Shown: piece by piece, positions 1-6,705 of the stretch | How positions within the stretch are numbered: position 1 is the first letter of the stretch | Layout: every line of letters starts with the position of its first letter | Source of the DNA: Acidimicrobiaceae bacterium | GTDB lineage: Bacteria > Actinomycetota > Acidimicrobiia > Acidimicrobiales > Bog-793 | Reading direction: 5' to 3' | DNA length: 8,116 nucleotides | Assembly (NCBI GenBank): GCA_027459565.1 | Contig: DAIDIA010000190.1 | Coordinates: 1-8,116 of the forward strand | Notes under the pieces: model-generated | Databases searched by the model: none | Seen by the model: only the letters and a program-made list of their open reading frames with translations | Told to the model about the DNA's origin: nothing | Translations under genes and position numbers: made by a program

Positions 1-242
1 AGCTCGAGCACCTCGGCGATCTCCCCGGGAGCCTCGTCGAGGCGGATCTCGCCGCGACGCAGCCGATTCATCGGGCTGTGCTCGCGATAGGTGCTGAACA
101 CCGCGTCGACCCAGTGCAGGGTCTTTCGCGCACGCGAAAGCGCCAGGATCTCGGCCGCGCGACTCAGCCCCGAGGGATAGATGTCGATGGAGACGACAGT
201 GCCCATCACCGCCTCATCGTGATGGAACACCCCTCCGGTCAT
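1..242 (-). CDS. apbE: FAD:protein FMN transferase (ApbE family), N-terminal part, cut by window edge
   Basis: This is the first 80 codons of a minus-strand gene that continues beyond base 1. ApbE enzymes attach FMN from FAD covalently to Thr/Ser of flavoproteins, usually outside the membrane. The visible N-terminus carries the family opening MGTVVSIDIY (residues 13-22), followed by a helix and the signature DAVFSTYREHSPMNRLRRGE (about residues 47-66), then EIAEVLEL. These match the ApbE fold start, where DxxFSxYxxxSxxxRLNxG precedes the FAD/Mg site. The FAD-binding and catalytic parts lie outside the window. ATG at 242-240 is the only plausible start, because an in-frame stop lies at 297-299 and no other start codon sits between them; its Shine-Dalgarno is weak. 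No signal peptide or lipobox is seen, which fits a cytosolic or differently exported short form. The upstream NTF2-like gene ends 60 nt before it on the same strand, so co-transcription is possible. Confidence 0.85.
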   Translation of the reverse strand, partial: MTGGVFHHDEAVMGTVVSIDIYPSGLSRAAEILALSRARKTLHWVDAVFSTYREHSPMNRLRRGEIRLDEAPGEIAEVLE

Positions 243-302
243 TCCGGCGCTCGTGTGGGGATGCCCAGCCGACCGGCATCCGTCGATGCGGGTGCCCTAC
301 TA
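243..302 (-). other. Two overlapping small hairpins in the gap between the NTF2-like gene and apbE
   Basis: The gap contains GGATGCC (259-265) and GGCATCC (275-281), a perfect 7-bp stem with a 9-nt loop. The same right arm can instead pair as GCATC (277-281) with GATGC (286-290), a 5-bp stem with a 4-nt loop, so the two structures exclude each other. No T-run follows on the minus strand, so a classical intrinsic terminator is not supported. Nothing else is recognised here. Confidence 0.3.
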
Positions 303-914
303 CTACTGCTCAAGCTCGCCATAGAGCCAACGGCGTCCGCGCGCGTAGAGATCGTCGAGCTCTTGACCAACGAGTCCCGGCATGTCGCGCTTTACGTCGT
401 AACCGATGCTGCTCTGGAGGTACGCGAGGTGACGGTAGCCCTCGGGAAACGAACCGAGGAGCGCCTCGTCAAGCTGGAGCACGGCGGAGGGACTCACCGG
501 ATCAAGACGGTCCTTCTCGTAGATCGGCTGACGGAGGTTGAGCCTCCACAGTCCGTCGCGCCTCTCGAAGAAATCATAAAAACGACCGGTGCAGACGACA
601 TCGCAGATGACGCCATGTACAGGAGCGCGCTGGGAGATGGTCATCTTCGTCTCGGCGATGGCTCGGTCCTTCGCGACCGTGATCGTCGATCCGCCGAGGA
701 AATGCAGGATCCTCACGCCTCGCGCGAATCCCTCCTGACTCACCTTGATGAAGTCCTCGAACGACCCCTGGAACCAGGTCGCCATCATGATTCCCTCGGG
801 ATGCCAGACCGATCGGAACTCATCCCATCGGTTGGCGTCGCGGTACATCACCCAGTTCTCGACGACCTCCCGGATCTGCTGTCGGTCTGTGAACGTCTCG
901 TCCGTAAGCGTCAT
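303..914 (-). CDS. NTF2-like / SnoaL-like domain protein, 203 residues
   Basis: Residues 10-130 have the layout of the NTF2/SnoaL alpha+beta cone fold. A helical start (REVVENWVMYRDANRWDEF) is followed by a first strand with an F/W-rich turn (SVWHPEGIMMATWFQGS), then RILHFLGGSTITVAKDRAIAETKMTISQR. It ends with long strands (CDVVCTGRFYDFFERRDGLWRLNLRQPIYEKD). This fold serves ketosteroid isomerase-like enzymes, dehydratases, dioxygenase beta subunits and ligand-binding proteins, so the substrate cannot be named. A C-terminal extension of about 60 residues (FPEGYRHLAYLQSS, then MPGLVGQELDDLYARG) goes beyond the minimal domain. ATG at 914-912 is chosen because GGGGGAAGG lies directly upstream and the NTF2 domain begins shortly after; open frame continues upstream, but its residues look non-coding. 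There is no signal peptide or membrane segment. It is divergent from the large membrane protein and 60 nt upstream of apbE. Confidence 0.75.
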   Translation of the reverse strand: MTLTDETFTDRQQIREVVENWVMYRDANRWDEFRSVWHPEGIMMATWFQGSFEDFIKVSQEGFARGVRILHFLGGSTITVAKDRAIAETKMTISQRAPVHGVICDVVCTGRFYDFFERRDGLWRLNLRQPIYEKDRLDPVSPSAVLQLDEALLGSFPEGYRHLAYLQSSIGYDVKRDMPGLVGQELDDLYARGRRWLYGELEQ

Positions 915-1065
915 TGCCTTCCCCCGCGTGGTCGCTCGATGTGATCTCCCGCCGAGCTTATGCCTGAGGAGGTACCCACGTGCCGAGCGCCGCGCGGCTC
1001 CGCGCATGCACGGCCCCACGAGAGAGTGCGTTGGGCGGTGGCGATGAAGTGCGCCGTGTATCGTG
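915..1065. other. Divergent intergenic region between the NTF2-like gene and the membrane protein gene
   Basis: Both divergent promoters should lie in these roughly 150 bases. No convincing -10/-35 pair was found on either strand. The one strong signal is AGGAGGT at 967-973 on the plus strand, a near-perfect anti-16S match, placed 6 nt before a GTG at 980 and not before the membrane protein gene itself. It supports the small leader ORF listed separately. Confidence 0.4.
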
Positions 1066-1066
1066 A
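980..1066 (+). CDS. Candidate 28-codon leader ORF, coupled by TGATG to the membrane protein gene
   Basis: GTG at 980 follows AGGAGGT (967-973) with 6 nt between. This is the best Shine-Dalgarno in the neighbourhood. The frame runs 28 codons and ends at TGA 1064-1066. That stop shares its A with the ATG at 1066-1068 of the large membrane protein, giving TGATG, the classic layout for termination-reinitiation coupling. The peptide begins VPSAARLRAC, is Arg/Ala/Gly-rich and has no membrane segment or recognised motif. Seen directly: the Shine-Dalgarno, the frame and the overlap. Inferred: that it is translated and that its role is to couple or tune expression of the downstream gene. The peptide itself may be unimportant. 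Chance occurrence cannot be excluded at this length. Confidence 0.4.
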   Translation: MPSAARLRACTAPRESALGGGDEVRRVS

Positions 1067-4038
1067 TGGCGCACATTACGGAGGAACGCAAAGCCAACGA
1101 GGCGTCTCCCTGGGTCCCGGAGGAAGAGATGATCGCCGAGAAGCCCACGCGCTCGACGTCGCGAGATATCCGCGAACCCCTTCGCCGCATCCTGCGGACC
1201 TGCATCTCGCTTTCGGTATCGCTGGTCGTCATTGATCTTCTCTGGCGCCACGTCGCCACGACGCTTCGGCAAAAGACCGATGTCGTCGGATATCCCCTCT
1301 ATGCGAACTTCAATGTCAACCGCTATCTCGATGCCTTCTATCTCGTCGCGATCATCGGTCCCGCCTGCGTCATTGCGATCTACGCGCTCCTCGCGCGCTT
1401 TGGACCACTGGCGCGCATCGCGCCGAGACGCACGGCTCCGCGCAACGGCCCGGTCTCGGACGGAGACGAGCCGGACCCCGGCCCATCACCGCTGCGCGAA
1501 CCCTCGGAAGACACCTCCCCGACGAGCGCGACCCCCGTGCTCACTGGCGTCAACCGGATCGCGCGGATCTTCTTCGTCGGCGCTCTGCTCGGTGCCGAGG
1601 TCGCAACCGCCTCGGGACCACGCGCGGTGAGCACGGTCTCCATCATGGCTGCCAGCGGTGCTGGGCTCGTGGTGCTGGTCATTGCCCTGGCAAAGACCAT
1701 CTCGCTCGTCTCGAGAGGCACGGCGTCGTGGTGGATCCACGCCTCGCGGATCAACAGTGTCCTTGCGATCGCATCGGTTGCCCTCGTCTATCCCATCTCT
1801 CGCGCGACAAAGGTGATCGTCGGACAGAGCGGGCAGGTGGTGCACTACCCGTGGCTCCCGATCTGGATGGTGATCGTCGTCGTGGGCCTGCTTGTCGGGT
1901 ACCTCGTCCACGGCCTCAGGAGCGGACGCCGGTCCGCAAGACACTTCGAACGACGCATGATCTTCCTCGTAGCGATTCCCGTGGCGATCTTCATCAGTCA
2001 CGCGGTCATCATCGGCGCGCTCGGGGGGATGGACATCTTCGGCGAAGGTGAGTTCCTCGCTGGCGGATGGCTGCTCATGCACGGTCTGTTGCCGTGGCGC
2101 GATCTCTATCTCATCCACGGAGTGTTTGACGACGGATTCAAATCCATCGTCGGTTTCCAGGTCTTTGGGAGAACCCGCTGGGGCGCCACAGCCGGAATCA
2201 CCCTGCTGCTCGCCCCGCTCTATTGGGTTGTTACCTATTACTTCGCGGCGCTGGTGTTTTGGCGCCGCCCGTATTTCGTCATCGCCGCCGCCGCATCGGT
2301 CACGCTCGGGGTCTTCGTCGACTGGGATCTGCGTTATCTGTTCTGGCCGGTCGTGCTGGTGCTCTTGTCCCGGGTACTCCAGCATCGCTCCCCCGCGCGC
2401 GTCGCGCTCCTCGGCGCCGCGTTGATCGTGCAGGCGATCCTCATCCCCGAGATGAGCTACGCGCTCATCGCGTGCGCCATAACGCTCGTCGCATTCGAGA
2501 TCTATGAACGCACACCTGGTCGGCTCTCCCTCTCCGACGTTCGGGCGACCCTCTGGTCGGCGGTCACCGCTTTGATCCTCGGCGGAGCGTTTGTCGTCTG
2601 GCTCGTCAGTGAGCGGGCACTCGGCGGCTTCATCGGTTACTTCGAGAACTTCGCGAGCGCGCACAGTCTCACCGGGGGCATCCCGCTCTACACGACCTAT
2701 GCGGTCTCGGCCGCGACGAACGCGTTCGGCATCACCCGGCACCTGACCGCGTCGCCACCGCTCCTCACGCGATACGGCTATGAGCTCTTTGTTCCAGTCG
2801 CAGCCGTCCTCGCGACGATCTTCCTCGTCTGTGCGAAGGTTCGGGGCGGGAGGAGGCTTGTCACCCAGGACTGGCTCTGCGTCGCCTCCGCGATCTTGGT
2901 CGCGCTGTACTACCAGAAGGGTATTAGCCGCGCGGACGCCGGTCACCTCGCGGAGGTTTTCGAGGTGACGGTCCCACTGCTCTTGCTGCTCGCTTATCGA
3001 CTGGTCATCGCGGTCGAAGAGGGCGCAGTTCTCCTTTGGAAGAGATCACCCTGGCGATCGGGGAGTCTCGCACGCGGATCCGTATCGTTCGCGGTGCTTG
3101 TTGTGCTTTTGATCATCACCCCCGCGTCCATACCCTCGCTCTTCGATCCGATGCCCGCGCACTTCCAGGCCGCGGTCGCGAGCCCTGCTCCACCGAGTCC
3201 CGTACCGGGCGGCCCCGGACTCGGCTACAGCGTCGATGCCATCGCTCCGGGAGTGGTCGCGGACATCGGCACGATCTTTGACTACTACGCAGGAAGGAAC
3301 GGGGCGGTCTTCGATTTCAGCAACGCTCCGTCGATTGTTTACTTCCTCCTGGAGAGAAGGCCGGTCTCGCGCTTCTATGACGTTGCCGACATCGAGACCC
3401 CGACTGCGCAGCGCAATGCGATCAGCGATCTTGTCCGCGCAGAGCCGATTGTGGTGTTGTTTAACGGCGTCGGCATGGGAACATGGGATTACATCCCCAA
3501 CGAGATACGCGATCCGATCCTCTCGGACTGGATCCTCTCGCACTACCGTCCCCTTGTCATGGTCGACGGACAGCTCCTCTTGATCCGCGACACGATCACC
3601 TCGCCAAAGCCGCTGCCGAAGCTGTCGACCACTCCGCGCACGCGATCGCTCTATCTTTCGCTCGGACAGTGTGCCTGGGGGTATATCCCCAATTTCTTGA
3701 ACATCGAGAGCGCGCGCGGGGCACGGCCGCGCGCAAGGGTCGCCCTGACGCGGGTGAGATCGACGTCAAGCGGCACGATCTACCGGTTCATCGCCCCGGA
3801 GAGCCTTCGCGCGTACCACTGGATCTCCGTCACCGTGAACGGCACCCGCAGTGACGTCGGGCTCTCGATCGCGAATGTCGCCCACCGCTCCTTGCGCGAC
3901 ATCTCCTGGGTGCAACAGGGCTCCGGAACGAGCGAGGTCGAGGTCGCAAGCTGCCTGCAATGGCACGGATACGGCCGCGTGCTCTACCTCCGATATCTCG
4001 GACCGGGCCGTCCGGGAGCCGTCGAACTCATCGGCTGA
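1066..4038 (+). CDS. Large polytopic membrane protein with GT-C-like glycosyltransferase core, 990 residues
   Basis: A probable polyprenyl-phosphate-sugar-dependent GT-C-type envelope glycosyltransferase; the substrate is unknown. An N-terminal unit has membrane segments near residues 46-60, 90-112, 166-182, 190-214, 230-245, 264-283 and 298-319. It is broken by a Pro/Asp/Ser-rich cytosolic linker at about 118-160. The core follows: GEGEFLAGGWLLMHG (326-340) with acidic E327/E329, then WRDLYLIHG (344-352). This resembles the first extracytoplasmic loop of PMT/ArnT-like enzymes. Further helices lie at about 374-397, 402-418, 424-436, 446-480, 495-515, 574-590, 602-616, 634-650 and 671-690, and SRADAGHL (621-628) is another GT-C-like motif. 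The C-terminal 300 residues look extracytoplasmic: AVFDFSNAPSIVYFLLERRP (747-766), WDYIPNEIRD, then a beta-rich tail. Start: ATG 1066 is chosen for the TGATG overlap. ATG 1129 has its own GGAGG (1119-1123, 5-nt spacing) and is a serious alternative; GTG 1063 is also possible. Confidence 0.8.
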   Translation: MAHITEERKANEASPWVPEEEMIAEKPTRSTSRDIREPLRRILRTCISLSVSLVVIDLLWRHVATTLRQKTDVVGYPLYANFNVNRYLDAFYLVAIIGPACVIAIYALLARFGPLARIAPRRTAPRNGPVSDGDEPDPGPSPLREPSEDTSPTSATPVLTGVNRIARIFFVGALLGAEVATASGPRAVSTVSIMAASGAGLVVLVIALAKTISLVSRGTASWWIHASRINSVLAIASVALVYPISRATKVIVGQSGQVVHYPWLPIWMVIVVVGLLVGYLVHGLRSGRRSARHFERRMIFLVAIPVAIFISHAVIIGALGGMDIFGEGEFLAGGWLLMHGLLPWRDLYLIHGVFDDGFKSIVGFQVFGRTRWGATAGITLLLAPLYWVVTYYFAALVFWRRPYFVIAAAASVTLGVFVDWDLRYLFWPVVLVLLSRVLQHRSPARVALLGAALIVQAILIPEMSYALIACAITLVAFEIYERTPGRLSLSDVRATLWSAVTALILGGAFVVWLVSERALGGFIGYFENFASAHSLTGGIPLYTTYAVSAATNAFGITRHLTASPPLLTRYGYELFVPVAAVLATIFLVCAKVRGGRRLVTQDWLCVASAILVALYYQKGISRADAGHLAEVFEVTVPLLLLLAYRLVIAVEEGAVLLWKRSPWRSGSLARGSVSFAVLVVLLIITPASIPSLFDPMPAHFQAAVASPAPPSPVPGGPGLGYSVDAIAPGVVADIGTIFDYYAGRNGAVFDFSNAPSIVYFLLERRPVSRFYDVADIETPTAQRNAISDLVRAEPIVVLFNGVGMGTWDYIPNEIRDPILSDWILSHYRPLVMVDGQLLLIRDTITSPKPLPKLSTTPRTRSLYLSLGQCAWGYIPNFLNIESARGARPRARVALTRVRSTSSGTIYRFIAPESLRAYHWISVTVNGTRSDVGLSIANVAHRSLRDISWVQQGSGTSEVEVASCLQWHGYGRVLYLRYLGPGRPGAVELIG
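1119..1123 (+). promoter_or_regulatory. Internal Shine-Dalgarno GGAGG before in-frame ATG 1129
   Basis: GGAGG at 1119-1123 stands 5 nt before an in-frame ATG (1129-1131) within the membrane protein gene. If used as the sole start, the protein loses 21 hydrophilic residues and is 969 residues long. The 63 bases between 1066 and 1129 have codon-position composition like the rest of the gene, so both starts remain open. Confidence 0.4.
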
Positions 4039-4079
4039 CGGGCCGGGGCCCGGGCCACAGAGGCGGATAGCCTTCGGAC

Positions 4080-4424
4080 ATGGCACAGCTCGTACGGCAC
4101 AACGCCACCATCACGATGAAGCTCGGTCCGCTCGAGCGAATCATCTCGATGCACTTCGCGCCGGTCATGATGGACGCCGCCCAGCTGCGGGGCGTCGAGG
4201 TGGTCGATGACATCTGGACCAAGGTGCGCGGCGTGCGTCCCCCCTTCACCTGGTCCAGGGATCGATTCTGCATCGGCACCCGACGCGGCCTTTACGGCAA
4301 GGACTTCACCGCGGTCTATGGAACCGGGGCGGGAATCTGCGTCGAGTTCGAGGGCGGGACGTGGTCGCGATTCGTCGCGACGGTCCCCTTCCCAGAAGAT
4401 GTCGCGGCGTTGCTGCGCGGCTAG
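4080..4424 (+). CDS. Conserved-looking small protein of unknown function, possibly PH-like fold (114 residues)
   Basis: I do not recognise this gene with confidence. The 114-residue product is soluble, without a signal peptide or clear membrane helix. The first 50 residues are mixed (TMKLGPLERIISMHFAPVMM). The second half is a run of predicted strands ending in a short helix: FCIGTRRGLYGKDFTAVYG, then AGICVEFEGGTWSRFVATVP, then PEDVAALLRG. This strand-strand-helix pattern, with a charged turn before a final helix, recalls small actinobacterial bPH-like proteins, but that is inference. It starts 41 nt after the membrane protein gene on the same strand, so co-transcription is plausible. ATG 4080 is the first start of the frame and has only a weak TCGGA upstream. 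Its TAG (4422-4424) overlaps the stop codon of the convergent kinase gene. Confidence 0.6.
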   Translation: MAQLVRHNATITMKLGPLERIISMHFAPVMMDAAQLRGVEVVDDIWTKVRGVRPPFTWSRDRFCIGTRRGLYGKDFTAVYGTGAGICVEFEGGTWSRFVATVPFPEDVAALLRG

Positions 4425-5971
4425 GAACCGGCGGGTGACTCGTCTGGTCGGGAAGGAGGCACTCCAGGCGATGCCGGACTGCCGGCGACACCTGCGTGCG
4501 GCAGCCGCACGATGAACGTCGTGCCCTGGCCGACCTCGGACTCGACACGCACCGTCCCGTGATGCGCGCTGACGATCGACGCGACAATCGCAAGACCAAG
4601 TCCCGATCCACCGCTGCCGCGCGTACGCGAGGGATCCGCACGATAGAAACGCTCGAAGATGTGACCGAGATGCTCCGCGGGTATGCCCTCGCCGTGGTCG
4701 GTCACGCGAAGCTCGACACCCGTCTCGTCGAGATGCACTCCGACCTCGATGGGTGTCGTTGCCGGCGTATGGCGGAGTGCGTTCTGCAAGAGGTTCATCA
4801 CCATCTGGCGTAGTCGCTGCTCGTCGCCGGTCACGATCGCGTCCGCATCGACATCGACGCTGACCTGACGCTCGGGCGCGACGACCTGAACGTCTGCGGC
4901 CGCATCGGTGACGATGTCTCCGATATTCACCGGAAGCTGCTCGAGCGGCCTGCCCTGGTCGAGCCGCGCCAGCAAGAGGAGGTCGTCGACGAGCACGCCC
5001 ATGCGGATCGACTCGTCCTCGATCCTGCGCATCGCGAGCGCGAGGTCTTCGGGACGATTCTGGGCACCGCGGCGAAACAGTTCCGAGTACCCGCGGATCG
5101 AGGTCACCGGCGTACGCAGCTCATGGCTCGCGTCGGCAAGGAACTGCCGGAGCTGGCTCTCCGAGGCCTGCTGCTTGGTGAATGCCCCCTCGATGTACCC
5201 GAGCATCGTATTCAGCGCGGCTCCGAGCCGGCCGACCTCGGTGCCAAGGTTGTCCTGCTCGATCCGCCTCGAGAGGTCTCCTGCCGCGATCTCCTCGGCG
5301 ATGACCTCGATGTCCTCGAGTGGACGCATGCCGATGAGGACCACCATGTATCCCAGCACGACCAGCGCGGCGATCACCGCCGCCGTGACGATGACGTCGA
5401 CGATCAGGAGCTTGTTCATCGTTCCGGCGATGCTCGAGAGGGGAATGGCGATGAGCGCGAGCGCCGGTATCTGCGGACTGAAAGCTGTCGGGCGGATGAC
5501 GATGAGCTCCGGGCGCACCCGGTAGATCCCCGAGAGCGGCGCCGGCCCCGTTGCGGTCGAGGAGAATATCGACGAAGCCGACAGCGTCCCGGCCTCGGCG
5601 CTCTCCAACAGGGCGGAGCTCACCGCGGAGGAGACCTGGAGATGCACGGCGGAGTTGTTCGTTCCCACCAGGGTGCCGTCCGCGAGCGTGACGCGGATGT
5701 AGGTGTTCGTCGGCAGGGTCTGGTTCTGGGTCAATTCAATCGCACCCGAGGCGCTCAGGCGGAACACTCCCGACTGGATCGCGAGAAGCTCCTGGTCGAT
5801 CTGCGAACTCAGATAGGAGCGGATCTCCTGGTAGATGACAACATCGGCGGCGACAAGTCCGACGACGACGATCGCCGTCATCCCGACGAGGAGCCGCGTC
5901 CGCAACGAGAGGTTGCGCGAGATGCGGTGGACGCGCTTCAAGGCGGTGGCTGCCACGCCCCGAAGAGACAC
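4421..5971 (-). CDS. Membrane sensor histidine kinase (HAMP-HisKA-HATPase_c), partner of the adjacent OmpR-type regulator
   Basis: This 516-residue kinase autophosphorylates on His and passes the phosphate to the regulator encoded just upstream. Membrane helix 1 is at about 27-46 and helix 2 at about 188-214. The 140-residue extracytoplasmic loop between them is Ser/Ala/Leu-rich and matches no sensor domain I know. HAMP spans about 215-265. The H-box FLADASHELRTP has phospho-acceptor His283. The N-box is NLLQNALRH (N393, N397), the G1 box DHGEG (425-429), the F-box FERFYRADPSRTR (439-451) and the G2 box GGSGLGLAIV (454-463). All key residues are intact. The domain order fits the PhoR/TrcS/MprB type. 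The last 25 residues are a Pro/Ser-rich tail. GTG 5971 lies 4 nt after the regulator stop and has no good Shine-Dalgarno, so translational coupling is likely. The ligand is unknown. Confidence 0.95.
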   Translation of the reverse strand: MSLRGVAATALKRVHRISRNLSLRTRLLVGMTAIVVVGLVAADVVIYQEIRSYLSSQIDQELLAIQSGVFRLSASGAIELTQNQTLPTNTYIRVTLADGTLVGTNNSAVHLQVSSAVSSALLESAEAGTLSASSIFSSTATGPAPLSGIYRVRPELIVIRPTAFSPQIPALALIAIPLSSIAGTMNKLLIVDVIVTAAVIAALVVLGYMVVLIGMRPLEDIEVIAEEIAAGDLSRRIEQDNLGTEVGRLGAALNTMLGYIEGAFTKQQASESQLRQFLADASHELRTPVTSIRGYSELFRRGAQNRPEDLALAMRRIEDESIRMGVLVDDLLLLARLDQGRPLEQLPVNIGDIVTDAAADVQVVAPERQVSVDVDADAIVTGDEQRLRQMVMNLLQNALRHTPATTPIEVGVHLDETGVELRVTDHGEGIPAEHLGHIFERFYRADPSRTRGSGGSGLGLAIVASIVSAHHGTVRVESEVGQGTTFIVRLPHAGVAGSPASPGVPPSRPDESPAGS

Positions 5972-5975
5972 GGTG

Positions 5976-6674
5976 CTATGCAGATACCGGCGTGCGCAGG
6001 CTGTATCCCGCGCCGCGCAGGGTATGAATCAGCGGCGGCCCGAGAGAATCGACCTTTTTCCTGAGGTAGCTGATATAGGTCTCAACGACATTTGCGTCGC
6101 CGTCGAAGTCATACTCCCAGACGTAGTCGAGGATCTGCGCCTTCGAAAGGACGCGCCGCGGATTCATCATGAGATAGCGCAGCAACTTGAACTCGGTCGG
6201 CGTGAGTTCGATCGAGGTGTTGTGGCGGAATACCTCGCGCGTCTCCTCGTCGAGCTCGAGATCTGCGAACGAGAGCCGTGTCGAGGAATCGCCGACATCG
6301 GTCGCTCGCCGGAGTACCGCGCGTATGCGCGCGAGCAGCTCCTCGAGACTGAAGGGCTTGGTCACGTAGTCGTCTCCGCCGAGTGTGAGTCCGCGGATCT
6401 TGTCCTCGGTGGCATCCTTGGCCGTGAGGAAGAGGATCGGAACGCGACGCGCCTCTTGACGCAGCCTTCGTGCGACCTCGAATCCGTCGAGATCGGGCAA
6501 CATGACGTCGAGGACGACCAGGTGGGGCCGGAAACTTGCCACCTCGTTGAGCGCCTCGCGCCCGTTCGCCGCGCTCGACACCTCGAATCCCTCGTAGCGG
6601 AGCGCAGTCGTCACCAAAGAGGTGATGTTCGGCTCGTCGTCGACAACGAGTATGCGGGTGAGCGGTGAATCCAT
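5976..6674 (-). CDS. OmpR/PhoP-family response regulator (receiver + winged helix), 232 residues
   Basis: The product is a DNA-binding transcription regulator activated by phosphorylation. The receiver domain (about 6-120) has acidic pocket D12/D13, phospho-acceptor Asp56 (VVLDVMLPD), Thr84 (FLTAKD) and Lys106 (YVTKPFSLEE). The OmpR winged helix (about 133-230) includes LSFADLELDEETREV, LTPTEFKLLRYLMMNPRRVLS, a recognition-helix region around ANVVETYISYLRKKVD and the wing IHTLRGAGYSLR. From memory, this wording is closest to mycobacterial PhoP and TrcR, so a PhoP/TrcR subgroup is named but no gene symbol. ATG 6674 is preceded by GGAG with 2-nt spacing and puts the receiver at the usual position. 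A PhoP-box-like repeat lies immediately upstream, which suggests autoregulation. The partner kinase follows after 4 nt. The other controlled genes are not visible. Confidence 0.96.
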   Translation of the reverse strand: MDSPLTRILVVDDEPNITSLVTTALRYEGFEVSSAANGREALNEVASFRPHLVVLDVMLPDLDGFEVARRLRQEARRVPILFLTAKDATEDKIRGLTLGGDDYVTKPFSLEELLARIRAVLRRATDVGDSSTRLSFADLELDEETREVFRHNTSIELTPTEFKLLRYLMMNPRRVLSKAQILDYVWEYDFDGDANVVETYISYLRKKVDSLGPPLIHTLRGAGYSLRTPVSA

Positions 6675-6681
6675 TGCTCCA

Positions 6682-6705
6682 TTCTCACAGCGTCAGCTGT
6701 GAGAA
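6682..6705 (-). repeat. 10-bp perfect inverted repeat with 4-nt loop, overlapping the PhoP-box-like site
   Basis: TTCTCACAGC (6682-6691) and GCTGTGAGAA (6696-6705) are perfect complements around GTCA. One arm coincides with the proximal unit of the direct repeat, so part of the symmetry could be a fourth, opposite-facing regulator unit. As RNA it would form a hairpin ending 7 nt before the regulator ATG, close to the GGAG, or it could slow transcription coming out of the glycosyltransferase gene. No T-run follows on the minus strand, which argues against an ordinary terminator. Confidence 0.55.

Noticed and set aside
78..944. A 288-codon open frame on the plus strand opposite apbE and the NTF2-like gene
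   Set aside because: It has no recognisable domain, whereas the minus strand has ApbE and NTF2 signatures.
1079..1084. GGAGGA motif shortly after ATG 1066 as a ribosome site
   Set aside because: No start codon in a useful frame lies 4-12 nt downstream; the bases encode Glu-Glu in the reading frame.
915..1259. N-terminal extension of the NTF2-like protein to an upstream start at 1259
   Set aside because: The added residues are Arg/Ser-rich with no fold, cross the divergent promoter region and overlap the membrane protein gene. The start at 914 has its own Shine-Dalgarno.
1486..2946. A 486-codon open frame on the minus strand opposite the membrane protein gene
   Set aside because: Its product is a monotonous run of Asp/Glu/Arg/Gly with no domain, the usual complement of GC-rich membrane-protein codons. 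The plus-strand frame has clear membrane helices and motifs.
4047..4056. Perfect 10-bp palindrome GGCCCGGGCC after the membrane protein stop, considered as a terminator
   Set aside because: It has no loop and no T-run. In this GC-rich background such a palindrome is not strong evidence of function.
5123..6064. A 313-codon open frame on the plus strand opposite the histidine kinase
   Set aside because: The product is Arg/Asp/His-rich with no motif, and the opposite strand encodes complete kinase motifs.
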